A stretch of DNA of 64,000 nucleotides from Rhizobium sp. 32-5/1 (GTDB taxonomy: Bacteria; Pseudomonadota; Alphaproteobacteria; Rhizobiales; Rhizobiaceae): contig NZ_CP120638.1 in the NCBI RefSeq assembly GCF_029537235.1, positions 3,660,501 through 3,724,500 on the forward strand. The letters are read 5' to 3'. A program made the translations under genes and the position numbers. Within the stretch, counting starts at the first letter, position 1; every line of letters starts with the position of its first letter. Positions 8,556-19,141 of this stretch are shown here, one piece after another. The notes beneath the pieces are model-generated. The model made no database searches. It was not told where the DNA came from and saw nothing but the letters and a program-made list of their open reading frames with translations.

Positions 8556-9456
8556 TCAGAAGCGGGTGCTTTCCGCCAGCGCCACAGAGCGCCCATCCGG
8601 GGTCAGGGCAAAACGTTCGCGTGAGCAGTTCCAGTGGCCCGGACCACCGGAAATCGAAAACAGATTGAACGCTGCCGGCGGTTTCTTGCCGCCATTGCCC
8701 TGCGAAGCCGAAGCGATGCCAACCACGGGCACCGGTTTAACCTGGCCTTTCAGCCAGTAGACGGTGTTGAGGTGGGTATGGCCGTGCAGCACCAGTTCGG
8801 CACCCCCGGCGGTGATGGTGGCTCCGAAACGGCGGATGCCGAGCATGCGTTTGTGCATGGAGGCAGCGCCGCGGATCGGCGGATGATGGATCATCACAAC
8901 GCGAAAAAGGCCAGCTTCGCCCGCGGCGCGCAGGAGGTTGACTGTCTCGCGTGCCTGCCGTCGACCGAAATAGCCACTGGCTGCAAAGGGGGCGTGGCGA
9001 CGGCGGTCGAACAGCCGATCAGCGCGACGGGGCCGCGAACCCGCAGATAGGGAAAGCAGTGAAAGTCCTCGTCCCAGTTCTCCGGCCCGCTTTCGCCGCG
9101 CATGAAAGGATACCAAGCCCGTGTCGTCTTCTCATAGGCGCCAGGCACGTAGGCATCGTGATTGCCGGGTACGATGGAGATGTTGTCGGGTTCCCCGCCT
9201 CTTTCAGCCATGCCGTCACCGTCTCGATTTCACGCGAGGAGGCAAGATTGACGAGGTCGCCGGTGATTGCCAGATGATCCGGATCGCAGCGCTCTATCTC
9301 GTCCATCAAAAGGTTCAGCGTATCGCCGACAAGATGGCTGCGGCGGTTGCGGTGCCAGTTGACGAAACCGGTAATGCGCTTCGAGGCAAGCTCCCGGAAA
9401 GAAAGATCCGGTAGGGGGCCGAGATGAACATCGGACATATGGGCAAGTTTGAACAT
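8556..9456 (-). pseudogene. Metallophosphoesterase (calcineurin-like), frame broken twice
   Basis: Three consecutive frames together make one phosphoesterase of about 300 residues. Frame one starts at ATG 9456 with MFKLAHMSDVHLGPLP and ITGDLVNLASSRE. Frame two carries ISIVPGNHDAYVPGAYEKT, and frame three carries RVVMIHHPPIRG and ELVLHGHTHLNTV. These are all the metal-binding blocks of the family (DxH, GDxx, GNHD, H, GHTH). Frame one passes to two near 9193 (GCGGGGAACC, one G short) and two to three near 8990 (ACGCCCCCTTTG, one C short). With those bases restored the protein is complete, so decay is less likely than sequence error. Substrate class (nucleotide, lipid or protein) is not determinable. 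Confidence 0.85.
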
Positions 9457-9539
9457 AAGGGTTACCTAGCGCATATTCCGGAAAAGGGGAATCGTTTGGG
9501 CGGCTTATCCCTGACAGCCTGTTTCGGAAGGATAAAACC

Positions 9540-10031
9540 ATGACCAACCAACGTCCGCCCGAGATGCAAACCTGGCGCAAACGCCTGTTCACCCGCCTGG
9601 TGCACGGCTATTTCGCGCTCACCCGCGGCATGACGCTTGGCGTTCGCGCCGCCTGCTTCGACGAACAGGGCCGGATCTTTCTGGTCAAGCATTCCTATGT
9701 CGCCGGCTGGCACATGCCGGGCGGTGGTCTGGAGCGAGGTGAAACGGCCCTGCAGGGACTTGCCAAGGAACTGCAGGAGGAGGGCAATCTTGTGCTGACG
9801 GAAACGCCGCGGCTGTTCCACGTCTATTTCAACAATCAGACCAGCAAACGCGACCACGTACTTTTCTACCGTTGCGACAAGGTCCGCCAGACCAGCCCGA
9901 AAATACCAGACCGCGAAATCATCGAGACCGGTTTCTTCGCGCTTGATGCACTGCCGCCGGGAACCACCAGCGCGACGCATCGCCGGCTGAAAGAACTGTC
10001 GGCGGAGACACCGCCGGCCGACGTCTGGTGA
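9540..10031 (+). CDS. Nudix hydrolase
   Basis: This is a 163-residue member of the Nudix superfamily, which hydrolyses nucleoside diphosphates linked to another moiety. The Nudix box is GGGLERGETALQGLAKELQE followed by EGNL, with Lys in place of the usual Arg of the REUxEE core. It is preceded by the expected strand GWHMPGGG. The N-terminus is basic (TWRKRLFTRLVHGYFALTRG) and could sit on the membrane surface. It is divergently arranged from the metallophosphoesterase (83 bases between starts). Substrate is unknown. Confidence 0.85.
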   Translation: MTNQRPPEMQTWRKRLFTRLVHGYFALTRGMTLGVRAACFDEQGRIFLVKHSYVAGWHMPGGGLERGETALQGLAKELQEEGNLVLTETPRLFHVYFNNQTSKRDHVLFYRCDKVRQTSPKIPDREIIETGFFALDALPPGTTSATHRRLKELSAETPPADVW

Positions 10032-10058
10032 TCACTACACTGCTGCTTTGCGCTGACC

Positions 10059-11036
10059 TTACAGGTTCTCGCGACCGTGCGGGCCTTCGAGGTCGAGCAC
10101 CGGTCCGACGGGCACCACGCCGGTTGGATTGATCATCGTGTGGCTGCGGTAGTAGTGCTCCTTGATGTGGCGCAGGTTGACCGTTTCCGCCACACCCGGC
10201 ACCTGGTACAGGTCCTGAAGGTATCCCTGCAGGTTCCTGTAGTCGGCGATGCGGCGGATGTTGCATTTGAAGTGGCCGACATAGACCGGGTCGAAGCGCA
10301 CGAGCGTCGTGAACAGCCGCCAGTCGGCTTCCGTGATCTGCGGGCCGGTCAGGTAGCGGCGCGACGAGAGCCGTTTTTCCAGTTCGTCGAGCGTCCCAAA
10401 GAGCGTTTCGACACTGTCTTCATAGGGACCCTGCGCCGTTGCAAAACCGGCTTTGTAAACCCCATTGTTCACCGTGTCGTAGATCTTTGTGTTCAGTTCA
10501 TCGATTTCCCCGCGCAGCTTTTCAGGATAGAAATCGTCCGTCGAGCCCGTCAGTCCGTCAAAGGCTGTGTTGAACATGCGGATGATTTCGGCGGATTCGT
10601 TCGAAACCATGCTGTTCGTCTGCTTGTCCCAGAGCACGGGCACGGTGACGCGACCGGAATAATCGGGATCCGCCTTTACATAGACCTGCCAGAGTGCATC
10701 GGAGCCGAACAGGTGATCGACGGTTCCGCCATTCTCGCCCTTGAATTCCCAACCCTTGTCCAGCATCAGCGGATCAACGATTGAGACCGTGATCAGATCC
10801 TCGAGCTTCTTCAGCTTGCGGAAGATCAGCGTGCGATGTGCCCAGGGGCAGGCGAGCGAGACATGGAGGTGGTAACGCCCCGCTTCCGCCTTGAAGCCCC
10901 CGGTGCCGGAGGGGCCAGCCGCGCCGTCTGATGTCACCCAGTTGCGGAATTGCGATTCGGAGCGCTTGAAATGCCCCTTGGTTTCCTTGGTATCGTACCA
11001 GACATCGTGCCAGACGCCATTCACCAGCTTGCCCAT
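10059..11036 (-). CDS. Glutathionyl-hydroquinone reductase (Xi-class glutathione S-transferase)
   Basis: This 325-residue protein resembles E. coli YqjG and PcpF. It has the N-terminal signature MGKLVNGVWHDVWYDTKETK and the diagnostic CPWAHRTLIFRKLKKLE motif, in which the catalytic Cys attacks glutathionyl-hydroquinones and releases glutathione. The thioredoxin-like domain runs to about 180. The helical C-terminal domain includes GPQITEADWRLFTTLVRFDP and HFKCNIRRIADYRNL, both conserved in this class. The ATG at 11036 is preferred to the upstream one at 11075, since homologues begin at MGKLVNG and GGGAG lies upstream. The physiological role is quinone recycling under oxidative or aromatic stress. 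Confidence 0.9.
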   Translation of the reverse strand: MGKLVNGVWHDVWYDTKETKGHFKRSESQFRNWVTSDGAAGPSGTGGFKAEAGRYHLHVSLACPWAHRTLIFRKLKKLEDLITVSIVDPLMLDKGWEFKGENGGTVDHLFGSDALWQVYVKADPDYSGRVTVPVLWDKQTNSMVSNESAEIIRMFNTAFDGLTGSTDDFYPEKLRGEIDELNTKIYDTVNNGVYKAGFATAQGPYEDSVETLFGTLDELEKRLSSRRYLTGPQITEADWRLFTTLVRFDPVYVGHFKCNIRRIADYRNLQGYLQDLYQVPGVAETVNLRHIKEHYYRSHTMINPTGVVPVGPVLDLEGPHGRENL

Positions 11037-11286
11037 CGGCCATCTCCCGCGACGCTGTCGCCGCTCCTGTGTCATCAGTTGTTTCTAGATAGCGGACAAT
11101 TTGCCGGCAGATAGACCATAAAAGCTGAACAGTGCGTTTTTGGCTTTGACGTGCGGTTTTTTCTGCTATCGGCGCATCCAGACTTTTTACGATACGGATC
11201 GAAATTCATGTTTTTCCCGGGAAGCCCACGACGACGCTGATGCCGAAACGCCTTGAGGGCGAAGCCATCACCTTTTTCCGTCTCGT

Positions 11287-11808
11287 ATGCCCGGTTTCCC
11301 GATGTTCATGAAAAAGCACGACCTCGTCTATCTTACCGAAGACGCTTCCCACGACGCAGCCATCGAAATCATCAATGAAGAAGCATTCGGCCCCGGCCGT
11401 TTTGCCCGGGCTGCCGCGCGCATCCGCGAGCAGGGGCCGCACGATCTCTCGCTGTCCTTCATCTGTGCCGACGATGGCGAGACCATCGCCTCCGTGCGGA
11501 TGACGCCGGTTATGGCAGGTGGCGTCAAGGGCCATCTGCTTGGCCCTCTGGCTGTGCGGCCTTCCCACAAGAACCGGGGCATCGGCCGCGAGCTGGTGCG
11601 CATCGCTGTCGAGGCCGCCCGGCGGCAGGGCTCTGAAGGCGTGATCCTCGTCGGCGATCCACCCTATTATCAGCCCCTCGGTTTCGACAAGGTCGCCTAT
11701 GGCGCGCTGGATTTTCCAGGCCCGGTCGATCCAAGCCGGGTGCTGATTGTTCCGATGGTCGAGGATGTCCATGCGCGGCTCAAGGGCGTCATCGGCTGGC
11801 GGCCATAG
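11287..11808 (+). CDS. GNAT family N-acetyltransferase
   Basis: This 173-residue acetyl-CoA-dependent transferase is of the YhbS-like type. The acetyl-CoA binding motif A is LLGPLAVRPSHKNRGIGREL (R/QxxGxG/A as NRGIGR), followed by GVILVGDPPYYQPLGFDKV. Its second and third Met codons at 11302 and 11308 are alternative starts (MKKHDLVYLTEDA from 11308), and no strong ribosome-binding site decides between them. Substrate is unknown. Confidence 0.85.
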   Translation: MPGFPMFMKKHDLVYLTEDASHDAAIEIINEEAFGPGRFARAAARIREQGPHDLSLSFICADDGETIASVRMTPVMAGGVKGHLLGPLAVRPSHKNRGIGRELVRIAVEAARRQGSEGVILVGDPPYYQPLGFDKVAYGALDFPGPVDPSRVLIVPMVEDVHARLKGVIGWRP

Positions 11809-11835
11809 CGGACCACCCGTGCGTCCTGGAGGACG

Positions 11836-12308
11836 TCAAGGCTTGGTATAGGTGAGAACGGCTAGCCTGTGCTCACCGACATCGTTTTCCAGCAAATGCC
11901 AGCCAAGCTTCTGGTAGAAGCTGGCCTTTTCCGGCACGGCACAGAGATGGATTGCCTCAAATCCACGGGCGAAGGCAAGTGTGGCGGCGTGCTGTACAAT
12001 TGCGCCACCGACCCCTTTGCCGCGATGCTGTGAATCAACCCAGACGGCCGCGACCCAGGGGTATAGTCCGGGCGTTCATCCATGTCGGACGCGATCACCG
12101 AAGCCGTTCCCATGAAGATGTCGCCGTCATGGGCAACCACCGCGAAGGGAAAACCGTCCGGATTGAGGTTTTCCCTTACCCGTTCATCGAGTGCCTCCAG
12201 CGTGACGCCCTTGCTCTCCCACCAGGCCCGCCAGACGCGGTCTGCAACAGTGGTACTGAAGTCCGGCCGGTCGTTGAGGTCGGAAATTTGGAATGACAAG
12301 TCGCTCAC
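11836..12308 (-). pseudogene. GNAT family N-acetyltransferase, frame broken once
   Basis: Translation from GTG 12308 gives VSDLSFQISDLNDRPDF and continues to DMDERPDYTP. The rest of the acetyltransferase (WVAAVWVDSQHRGKGVGGAI, LCAVPEKASFYQKLGWHLLE, then RLAVLTYTKP and stop at 11836) is in another frame. One C added to TACCCCTGG near 12058 makes a continuous 158-residue protein with the acetyl-CoA loop HRGKGVGG. The GTG start shares four bases (GTGA) with the stop of the upstream membrane protein gene, so translation is probably coupled and the enzyme belongs to the MoxR operon. The substrate is unknown. Confidence 0.8.
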
Positions 12309-14374
12309 CGGCCCTCGCGGTACCAAGTCGCGGACAGTGCGAAGAGCAGGGCTGCAAGGCCGAGGAAGCCGGCAAAGAGCGACAGCGAGTTGATACCCTT
12401 CAAGACGGTTTCATCGGTCATGCGCAGCGACAGGCGCTGGTCGTCGGCCATGCGCACCGCGCCGCGCACCGGCAGGATCGGCGGCATATCGATCGCGCCG
12501 CCGGCATCGGCCACCCGGCGCACCAGCCCCTTGGTCTTTTCGGCCCAGGGTTTCAGGGTTTCCTCGGTCGAAATCGTCGCCTTGAATTCCGGCGCATCGA
12601 CGCTGCCGACATGGACAAGCGTCTTGAGTTCACCGTTGACGATTTCGAATAGTCCGGTTTCCGTGGTGCGCAATTCGGCCTTGTAGAGGCCCGGTTCGTC
12701 TTGCGTGAGCGGCGCCTGTTCGGTCTTTCCGGATGGCGTCGTCACGGTGGCAGCGCCGGGGTCGCCCAAAATCGTCTGGCGGGTGATTTCCAGCGCGCGG
12801 TTGGCGGCCCGCGCGGTCAGCGCTTCCTCTTCCAGCGCGGGTTCCTGCATCAGCCAGTGGGCCGTGCGGCGGTAGAGCGAAACACTCGGGCCGCCGCCTT
12901 CGAAACCACGCGCCCAGAGCCAGCCCTGATCGGAAAGCAGCATGGCGACACGGCCCTTGCCGACGCGGTTCAGGACCAAAAGCGGTTTGCCGTCCGCTGC
13001 GTTCATGACGGTCTGGCCGAGCGGTTGCTGGACATCGACGGTGCGGAACCAGCGGCCCCATTGCGGCGGCTCGCTGCTGGCGCCTTCAAGCCCGCGTGTG
13101 ACCGGGTGTTTCTTGCCGTCGTCGGAAAGTCGCGGATAGAAGGCTTGCTCGTTCATGGCGCCGGTGGGCATTGCCGGCAGGACGGCGGACAGCGGCGTCG
13201 TCGCGATCGAATCATCGCCTGCATGTTCCGGTCCGGCTGCAATCAGAAGCGCGCCGCCGTTTTCGACATATTGGGCGATGTTGTCATAGTAGAGGATCGG
13301 CAGGACGCCGCGATGCTGGTAACGATCGAAGATGATCAGGTCGAATTCCTTGATCTTCTCGACAAACAGTTCCCGCGTCGGGAAGGCGATCAGCGACAGC
13401 TCGTTGATCGGCGTTCCGTCTTGTTTTTCCGGCGGTCGCAGAATGGTGAAATGCACGAGGTCGACGGAGGCATCGGATTTCAACAGGTTGCGCCAGGCGC
13501 GCTCGCCGGCATGCGGCTCGCCTGAGACCAGAAGCACGCGCAGGTTCTCGCGGATGCCGTCGAGCACGTGGACGGCCCGGTTGTTGGCTTCCGTGACTTC
13601 GCCCGCGACAGGGCTGACCGCGAATTCGAGGATATTGTTGCCGCCGCGCGGAACGGTGAAGGAGAAAGGCACGTCGGTGCCCGGTTCGGTCATCTCGGTG
13701 GCGATCTCGTTGCCGTTGAGGCTGATCTTCACCTCCGCCGTACCGCCCGGCGCCTGGCCGTCATCGATCACGCGGAAGGTCAGCTTCTGCTCCTCGCCGA
13801 CAATGCCGAAGCGCGGGCCGCTGACGACTTCGATCCGCCGGTCGAACTCGTCCGGCCGGCCGGTGATCAGGCCGTGGATCGGTGCGTCGAATCCCAGCGG
13901 CTGGTTGATGGCGGGCACATCGTGGATCTGGCCGTCGGTGATGAAGATCGCACCGCCGACCCGTGCCGGTGGGACATCCGCAAGTGCGGTGGAAAGCGCA
14001 GAAAAGAGCTTTGTCGACGGCGTCTCGGTATCTGGATCATCCGCGGCCTCGACGATCCGTGCCTCGATCTGCGGAAACTTCGCCAGGCGCTCCTTGAGCG
14101 TCGACAGGGCGTTGTCGGTCATTTGCCCGCGGCCGGCATTGTCCTGGCTCTGGCTGCGATCGACGACGACAGCGACGACGGTCGACAGAGGTTCGCGTTC
14201 TTCTTGAAAAAACACCGGGTTGGCGATGGCAAGGCAGAGCGCCGCAAGCGCGGCTGCCCGCAACCCTGTGCCGCGCACACCACGCCAGAATCCAAGCGCT
14301 GATAGCGCAATCGCAAACAGCGCGATAACGGCAATCGCTGCCCAGGGAAGCAGGGGTGAAAAATCAACGGTCAT
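12305..14374 (-). CDS. Membrane protein with VWA-like and glutamine-amidotransferase-like fold, MoxR operon
   Basis: This is a 689-residue protein. Two N-terminal transmembrane helices lie at about 8-28 and 35-55. A domain containing VVAVVVDRSQSQ and GGAIFITDGQIHD has von Willebrand A-like elements (DxSxS variant). Further on, LIIFDRYQHRGVLPILYYDN and GGALLIAAGPEH belong to a type-1 glutamine-amidotransferase-like fold without an obvious catalytic Cys. A last helix (SLFAGFLGLAALLFALSATW) ends the protein. It follows the DUF4159 gene by 10 bases in the same operon. Such proteins accompany MoxR ATPases and DUF58 proteins and are thought to form a periplasm-facing complex; the exact job is not known. 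Confidence 0.75.
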   Translation of the reverse strand: MTVDFSPLLPWAAIAVIALFAIALSALGFWRGVRGTGLRAAALAALCLAIANPVFFQEEREPLSTVVAVVVDRSQSQDNAGRGQMTDNALSTLKERLAKFPQIEARIVEAADDPDTETPSTKLFSALSTALADVPPARVGGAIFITDGQIHDVPAINQPLGFDAPIHGLITGRPDEFDRRIEVVSGPRFGIVGEEQKLTFRVIDDGQAPGGTAEVKISLNGNEIATEMTEPGTDVPFSFTVPRGGNNILEFAVSPVAGEVTEANNRAVHVLDGIRENLRVLLVSGEPHAGERAWRNLLKSDASVDLVHFTILRPPEKQDGTPINELSLIAFPTRELFVEKIKEFDLIIFDRYQHRGVLPILYYDNIAQYVENGGALLIAAGPEHAGDDSIATTPLSAVLPAMPTGAMNEQAFYPRLSDDGKKHPVTRGLEGASSEPPQWGRWFRTVDVQQPLGQTVMNAADGKPLLVLNRVGKGRVAMLLSDQGWLWARGFEGGGPSVSLYRRTAHWLMQEPALEEEALTARAANRALEITRQTILGDPGAATVTTPSGKTEQAPLTQDEPGLYKAELRTTETGLFEIVNGELKTLVHVGSVDAPEFKATISTEETLKPWAEKTKGLVRRVADAGGAIDMPPILPVRGAVRMADDQRLSLRMTDETVLKGINSLSLFAGFLGLAALLFALSATWYREGR

Positions 14375-14384
14375 CGGCGCGCCC

Positions 14385-17191
14385 TCATTGTCCCAGCCGC
14401 TCGAGCAGCGCTGGAATATGAACCTGGTCGGCCTTGTAGTTGCCGGTAAGCATATACATCATGATGTTGACGCCGGCGCGAAACGCATGCTCGCGCTGCG
14501 TTTCATCCGGCGGCACGGTCGGCAGAAGGGCGACGCCATTGTCATCGATCGCCCAGGCACCGGCAAAGTCATTGCCGGTGATCATGATTGGCGACACGCC
14601 GTCGCCGGAGCGTGCCGGCCGCCCGCTCTGGTCGTCGTTGGTTTCCGGCTGCGCCTCAATCCACAGCGGGCTGCCATTGTAGCGGCCCGGGAAGTTCGAC
14701 AGCAAATAGAAAGACTTGGTCAGCACGTTGTCGGTGGGAACGGGCTCCAGCGGCGGAATGTCGAGATTGGCCAGGATGGCCTGCAGGCGCTCGCCGTTCG
14801 GGCTATTGCCACCTGAACCGCCGAGCGACGAAAACTGGTCGCGGGTATCGAACAGCACGGTGCCGCCGGCGCGCATATAGGCATCGATACGGCTCACCGC
14901 CTGCGGCGTTGGCATGGGTGCCGTCGCGGAGACCGGCCAGTAGATAATGGGATAAAAGGCCAGTTCATCCGAGGTGATGTCCAGGCCGACCGGCGCGCCG
15001 GGTTCCAGCGTCGTGCGGTAGGTGAGGAAGTCGGTGAGACCGGCCAGCCCGCGTTCGGAAAGGCGATCGACATCCGCCTCGCCGGTCACGACATAGGCGA
15101 GATGGGTCTTGTCAAGCCGCTCGAGAATCCTGTCGTCACCGGGTTTTACGTCCTGCGCCAGCAAGGGCGACGGATGCAAGACCAGCGCCGCTACCGTGAG
15201 CGCCAGAACCGCGGTCGCAGCCCGTGCCATGCGCAATTGGGCGAAGGCACCGCCCATGAACAGCACGATGACGCTGTCGAGCAGGAGCAGGATCATGGCG
15301 AGCGTAAAGAGCGCTGGCTTCAGCGACATGGCCTCGGCGCCGATCAGTGGCTCGCTGGTATAGGCCGTCTGAAGACCGGTCTTGTCGATCGGCTTGAGCT
15401 CGGCATTGCGGGCCAGAAGATTAAGCGCCGTAAAGCCATCCTCCGACCCGTAGAGCCCCGGTGGGTTCTCGACCGTGGAGATGGGTATCGCGCCGGCCGT
15501 GATATCCAGCGGTCGGGCCCTGCCGGTTTCACTGATTAACACGCCATCGGCATTCAACAGCCGGTAGGGGGCAAGTGTCTGGGCCTGCCCATTGCCGTCG
15601 CTGGCGACACCGCCGCCGCGCGAAAGCTGGACGCTGCGGCGAAGCATTTCGACGAAGTCGCCTGAGATCGGCAGGTTCGACCAGGTGGCTTCGGCGCTGA
15701 CATGGAACAGCACGATGCGGCCGGCGCCGTTGGTCTTTGTGGTCACCAGCGGCGTGCCATCGGCAAGGCTTGCCCAGGTGCGTTCGGCAAGGTCTGCCGT
15801 CGGCTCGGCCAGCACCTGTCGCTTGATGAGAATATCCTGCGGGCGAGCCATGCCGGCAAAGGGGCTGAGTGCCGGATAGTCGGCGAGCGGTTGCGGCTCC
15901 GACCAGGACAGCGCGCCGCCGAGCGCGCGTTCGCCCTGGCGCAGCGTAACCGGAACCAACGGGTCATCGGCGGGGGCTGCCGCAAGGCGCGGCCCGGCGA
16001 AACGGATCAGCGTGCCGCCGTTTTCGATCCATTGCGTAATCGGCGCATAGCTCTGCTCCGGCAGGCGGCCGATATCGGCCATGATCAGCACCGACGGTTT
16101 TTCTGCCAGCAGCTCGGGAATGGCAACGGCAAGATCCGCCTGATCCGGCTGGATCAGGTCGGCATAGGGGCAAGCGCCCGGTTGATGTAGTAGAGCGGCG
16201 AGAGCAGGGGCTGCGACAGGTCGCGGGCCTCGCCGGAGAGAAGCGCCACGCGACGGCGGCGGAAACCGTCATCAAGCAGGAAGGTGCCGCCAGCAGTCGC
16301 AGCACCGTCGATGCCGATCCGGGCAAAATCATTGCGCAGCTCGAAGGGAGCGGCGATTGTCCCCCTGGCCGTGCCTTCACCTGCGGCAAAAGCGATCGCG
16401 CCGTTCGCGATGGCGCGACCGCGCGTATCATAGGCGGTGATCGGAACCGTGCGCGCGGCGGCCGTATCAAGGCGGCTGGCGGTGATCGCCATGGCATCGG
16501 ATTCATTGGCCGAATTGGTGATTGCCAGCGCCCGTTCGCTGTCGCCTTCGATCAGCCGAAGATTGGCTGGCGAAAGGGCGGCAAGCGCTGTCATCGTCTG
16601 ATCCTCTCCGGCAGCGATGCCGTCGGACAGGAAGGCAAGCGTTCCGGCCTTCGTGCCATCAAGCGCCGTCGCGATCGCCTCGATGGCTGTCTTTCGGTTC
16701 GGCTGCAGGGGTTGCGGCAAAGCGGCGGCAAGCCGGGTGCGGGCGGTGACGGCAGAGGCCGGAACCGCATTGTGCTCGCGATCGGCTGTAAACGCGATCG
16801 ACACCGGCAAATTCCTGCTTTCCGCATCGCCGATCAGCGCGTCGGCGGTTTCGACGCGGCGTTCCCAGTCGGTCGCCGTCACCCAGCTGTTGTCGATCAG
16901 AAGCACAAGTGGACCCTCCGCGGACAGCGTGTTGGTGCGCGGATTGAAGACCGGATCAGCAATCGCGAGGATGATTGCGGCGGCCATCAGCATGCGCAGC
17001 AGCGTCAGCCACCAAGGGCTTTTCGACGGCGTCTCCTCGCGCTTCAACACGGAGGCGAGAATGCGCAGAGGCGGGAACACTTCCATCACCGGCTTCGGCG
17101 GCGTCATGCGCAAAAGCCACCAGATCGCCGGCAGGGCGACGAGGGCGGCCAGCATCAGGGGGTTGGCAAAGAGGAAGGAAAGGCCGGTCAT
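14385..17191 (-). pseudogene. BatA/DUF4159 membrane protein, frame broken once
   Basis: From ATG 17191 the protein starts with the BatA N-terminal domain (LSFLFANPLMLAALVALPAI, then WWLLRMTPPKP) and a second helix (LLRMLMAAAIILAIADPVF). A VWA-like domain follows, including GPLVLLIDNSWVTATDWERR and KAGTLAFLSDG. After RALAP the frame changes near 16170 (GCCCCTATGC, one C short), and the chain continues YADLIQPDQADLAVAIPELL into DUF4159. There ITSDELAFYPIIYWP, AYMRAGGTVLFDTRDQF and AFRAGVNIMMYMLTGNYKAD stand out. The restored protein has about 936 residues and four membrane helices. It is the central gene of the MoxR operon; its start overlaps the DUF58 stop by ATGA. Function is unknown beyond that association. 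Confidence 0.82.
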
Positions 17192-18107
17192 AGCTGCCCT
17201 CCATGGGTCGCGCGTCCAGGCATGCCGGAGAGATACATGTGCACGGCGACAAGCGCTTCCGAGGCGAGATGGTCGGTCCTGTGCGGCGTAAACGTCCAGC
17301 CGAGATGGCGCAGGTTTTCGCCGAGACTGTCGCGCCGGGCAATGTAGGCACGGCGATAGTCGTCGCGGACGATTTCGGCACGGCCGGCGGTCAGCTTCTC
17401 GCCGGTTTCCGGGTCGGTGAATTCCGTCCGCCCGGCATAGGGAAACTTTCTTCCGCAGGGTCGGCAATCTCCACGATATGGCCGCGCAGGCCACGCCGGG
17501 CGAGCGGACCGAGCCGCGCCATGATCGCATCCGCCGGATCGAGAAAGTCGCCGATCAGGATCAGGTCGCTCGATCCGCGGATCATCTGCGTCTCTGGAAG
17601 CCCGCCTGACAGCGGCGTGTGCATCAGCGCCGTCGCCAGCCGTTCCGCCGCATTGCGGGCCGAAACCGGCTCCATGACGCCGGGGCAGCCGATGCGTTCG
17701 CCGGAGCGTGCAAGGATTTCAGCCAGCGCCAGCATCAGAACCAGCGCGCGACTTTCCTTGGAGACCGTGCCGAAGCGCGATTTGTACATCATCGACGGGG
17801 AGAGGTCGGCCCAGAGCCAGATTGTGTGGGCGGCTTCCCATTCGCGGTCGCGCACATAGGTGTGGTCGTCGCGGGCCGAGCGGCGCCAGTCGATGCGCGA
17901 TAGGCTCTCGCCATCGCTATAGGGGCGGAACTGCCAGAAGTTTTCGCCAATACCGCGCTTGCGCCGACCGTGCCAGCCGGAGATCACCGTGTTGGCGATG
18001 CGTTTTGCCTCGACCATGCAGTCGGGGATGAGCATGGCACGCTGCTGGGCGCGGTGCAGCACATCTCCGGATGGTGTCGGTTCAACGCTTTGCCCGATCG
18101 CAGCCAT
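17188..18107 (-). pseudogene. DUF58 domain protein of the MoxR operon, frame broken once
   Basis: The protein of about 306 residues begins MAAIGQSVEPTPSGDVLHRA and holds the DUF58 core: RKRGIGENFWQFRPYSDGES, IDWRRSARDDHTYVRDREWE and the VWA-like LWADLSPSMMYKS. Frame changes after EESFP near 17446 (TTTCCCTATG, one C short). The remainder is YAGRTEFTDPETGEKLTAGR, then LRHLGWTFTPHRTDHLASEA and GRATHGGQL. DUF58 proteins are the usual partners of MoxR ATPases. The restored stop shares ATGA with the next gene, showing tight translational coupling and supporting the repair. Confidence 0.85.
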
Positions 18108-18124
18108 TCAGATTCCTTTGGCTT

Positions 18125-19141
18125 TCAGCCCTTTGCCTTGCTCACCAGCCCGGCGACCACGTCGCGGACGGTCATGCCTTCGGCGCGTGCGGCGAATGTC
18201 AGTGCCATGCGGTGTTGAAGCACCGGTTCGGCCAGCGCCATGATGTCATCGATCGATGGTGCGAGCCTGCCGTCATAGAGCGCGCGGGCGCGGGCGCAGA
18301 GCATCAGCGACTGGCCGGCGCGCGGGCCGGGGCCCCAGGCGACATTCTTGTCGGTCGCGGCATTGCCGTTTCCGGGACGGGCGGAGCGCACCAGCGAGAG
18401 GATGGCATCGACGACTTTCTCACTGACCGGCATCTGGCGGATCAGCTGCTGGATGGCCTGGAGCTGCTTGGCATCGAGCACGCTTTGCGCCTCGGATTCA
18501 TGAATACCGGTGGTTTCGAGCAGGATCTGCCGTTCGGCCGCAAGTTCGGGATAGCCGACATCGACCTGCATCAGGAAGCGATCGAGCTGGGCTTCCGGCA
18601 GCGGATAGGTGCCTTCCTGTTCCAGCGGGTTTTGCGTTGCAAGAACATGGAAGGGCTGCGGCAGGTCGTTGCGCTGGCCAGCGACCGTGACGTGATATTC
18701 CTGCATGGCCTGCAGCAGTGCCGACTGGGTGCGCGGCGAGGCGCGATTGATTTCGTCGGCCATCAGTAGCTGCGTAAAGATCGGGCCGGGCACGAAGCGG
18801 AAGGAGCGGCGGCCGGTCTCGTCCTGGTCCATGACTTCGGAGCCGAGAATATCCGACGGCATCAGGTCGGGCGTGAACTGGATGCGGCTGGCGTTGAGGC
18901 CGAGCACAGTGCCGAGCGTTGAGACCAGCTTGGTCTTGGCCAGACCGGGAACGCCGACAAGCAAAGCATGGCCGCCGGATAGAACGGCCAGCAGCGTCTG
19001 CTCGACGACGTTTTCCTGGCCGAAGATCACCTTGCCGACTTCCTTGCGGATCAAGGCAATTTCGCTCAGCGCCTTTTCGGCTGCGGCGATGATCGCCTTC
19101 TCGTCCATTGCGCTTTCCGTGGTCTTCATCACACCCATCAT
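18125..19141 (-). CDS. moxR: MoxR-family AAA+ ATPase
   Basis: This 338-residue cytoplasmic ATPase acts as a chaperone in protein or cofactor assembly. Walker A is degenerate in the way typical of the family, GVPGLAKTKLVSTLG. Walker B is LLMADEINRASPRTQSALL, sensor 1 is HVLATQNPLEQEGTYPLPEA, and the C-terminal lid includes GPGPRAGQSLMLCARARAL. It is the first gene of a five-gene minus-strand operon (MoxR, DUF58, DUF4159, membrane protein, acetyltransferase). GGAG lies 3-6 bases before the tandem ATG codons 19141/19138. It diverges from the DUF1285 gene across 177 bases. The client of the complex is not known. Confidence 0.92.
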   Translation of the reverse strand: MMGVMKTTESAMDEKAIIAAAEKALSEIALIRKEVGKVIFGQENVVEQTLLAVLSGGHALLVGVPGLAKTKLVSTLGTVLGLNASRIQFTPDLMPSDILGSEVMDQDETGRRSFRFVPGPIFTQLLMADEINRASPRTQSALLQAMQEYHVTVAGQRNDLPQPFHVLATQNPLEQEGTYPLPEAQLDRFLMQVDVGYPELAAERQILLETTGIHESEAQSVLDAKQLQAIQQLIRQMPVSEKVVDAILSLVRSARPGNGNAATDKNVAWGPGPRAGQSLMLCARARALYDGRLAPSIDDIMALAEPVLQHRMALTFAARAEGMTVRDVVAGLVSKAKG

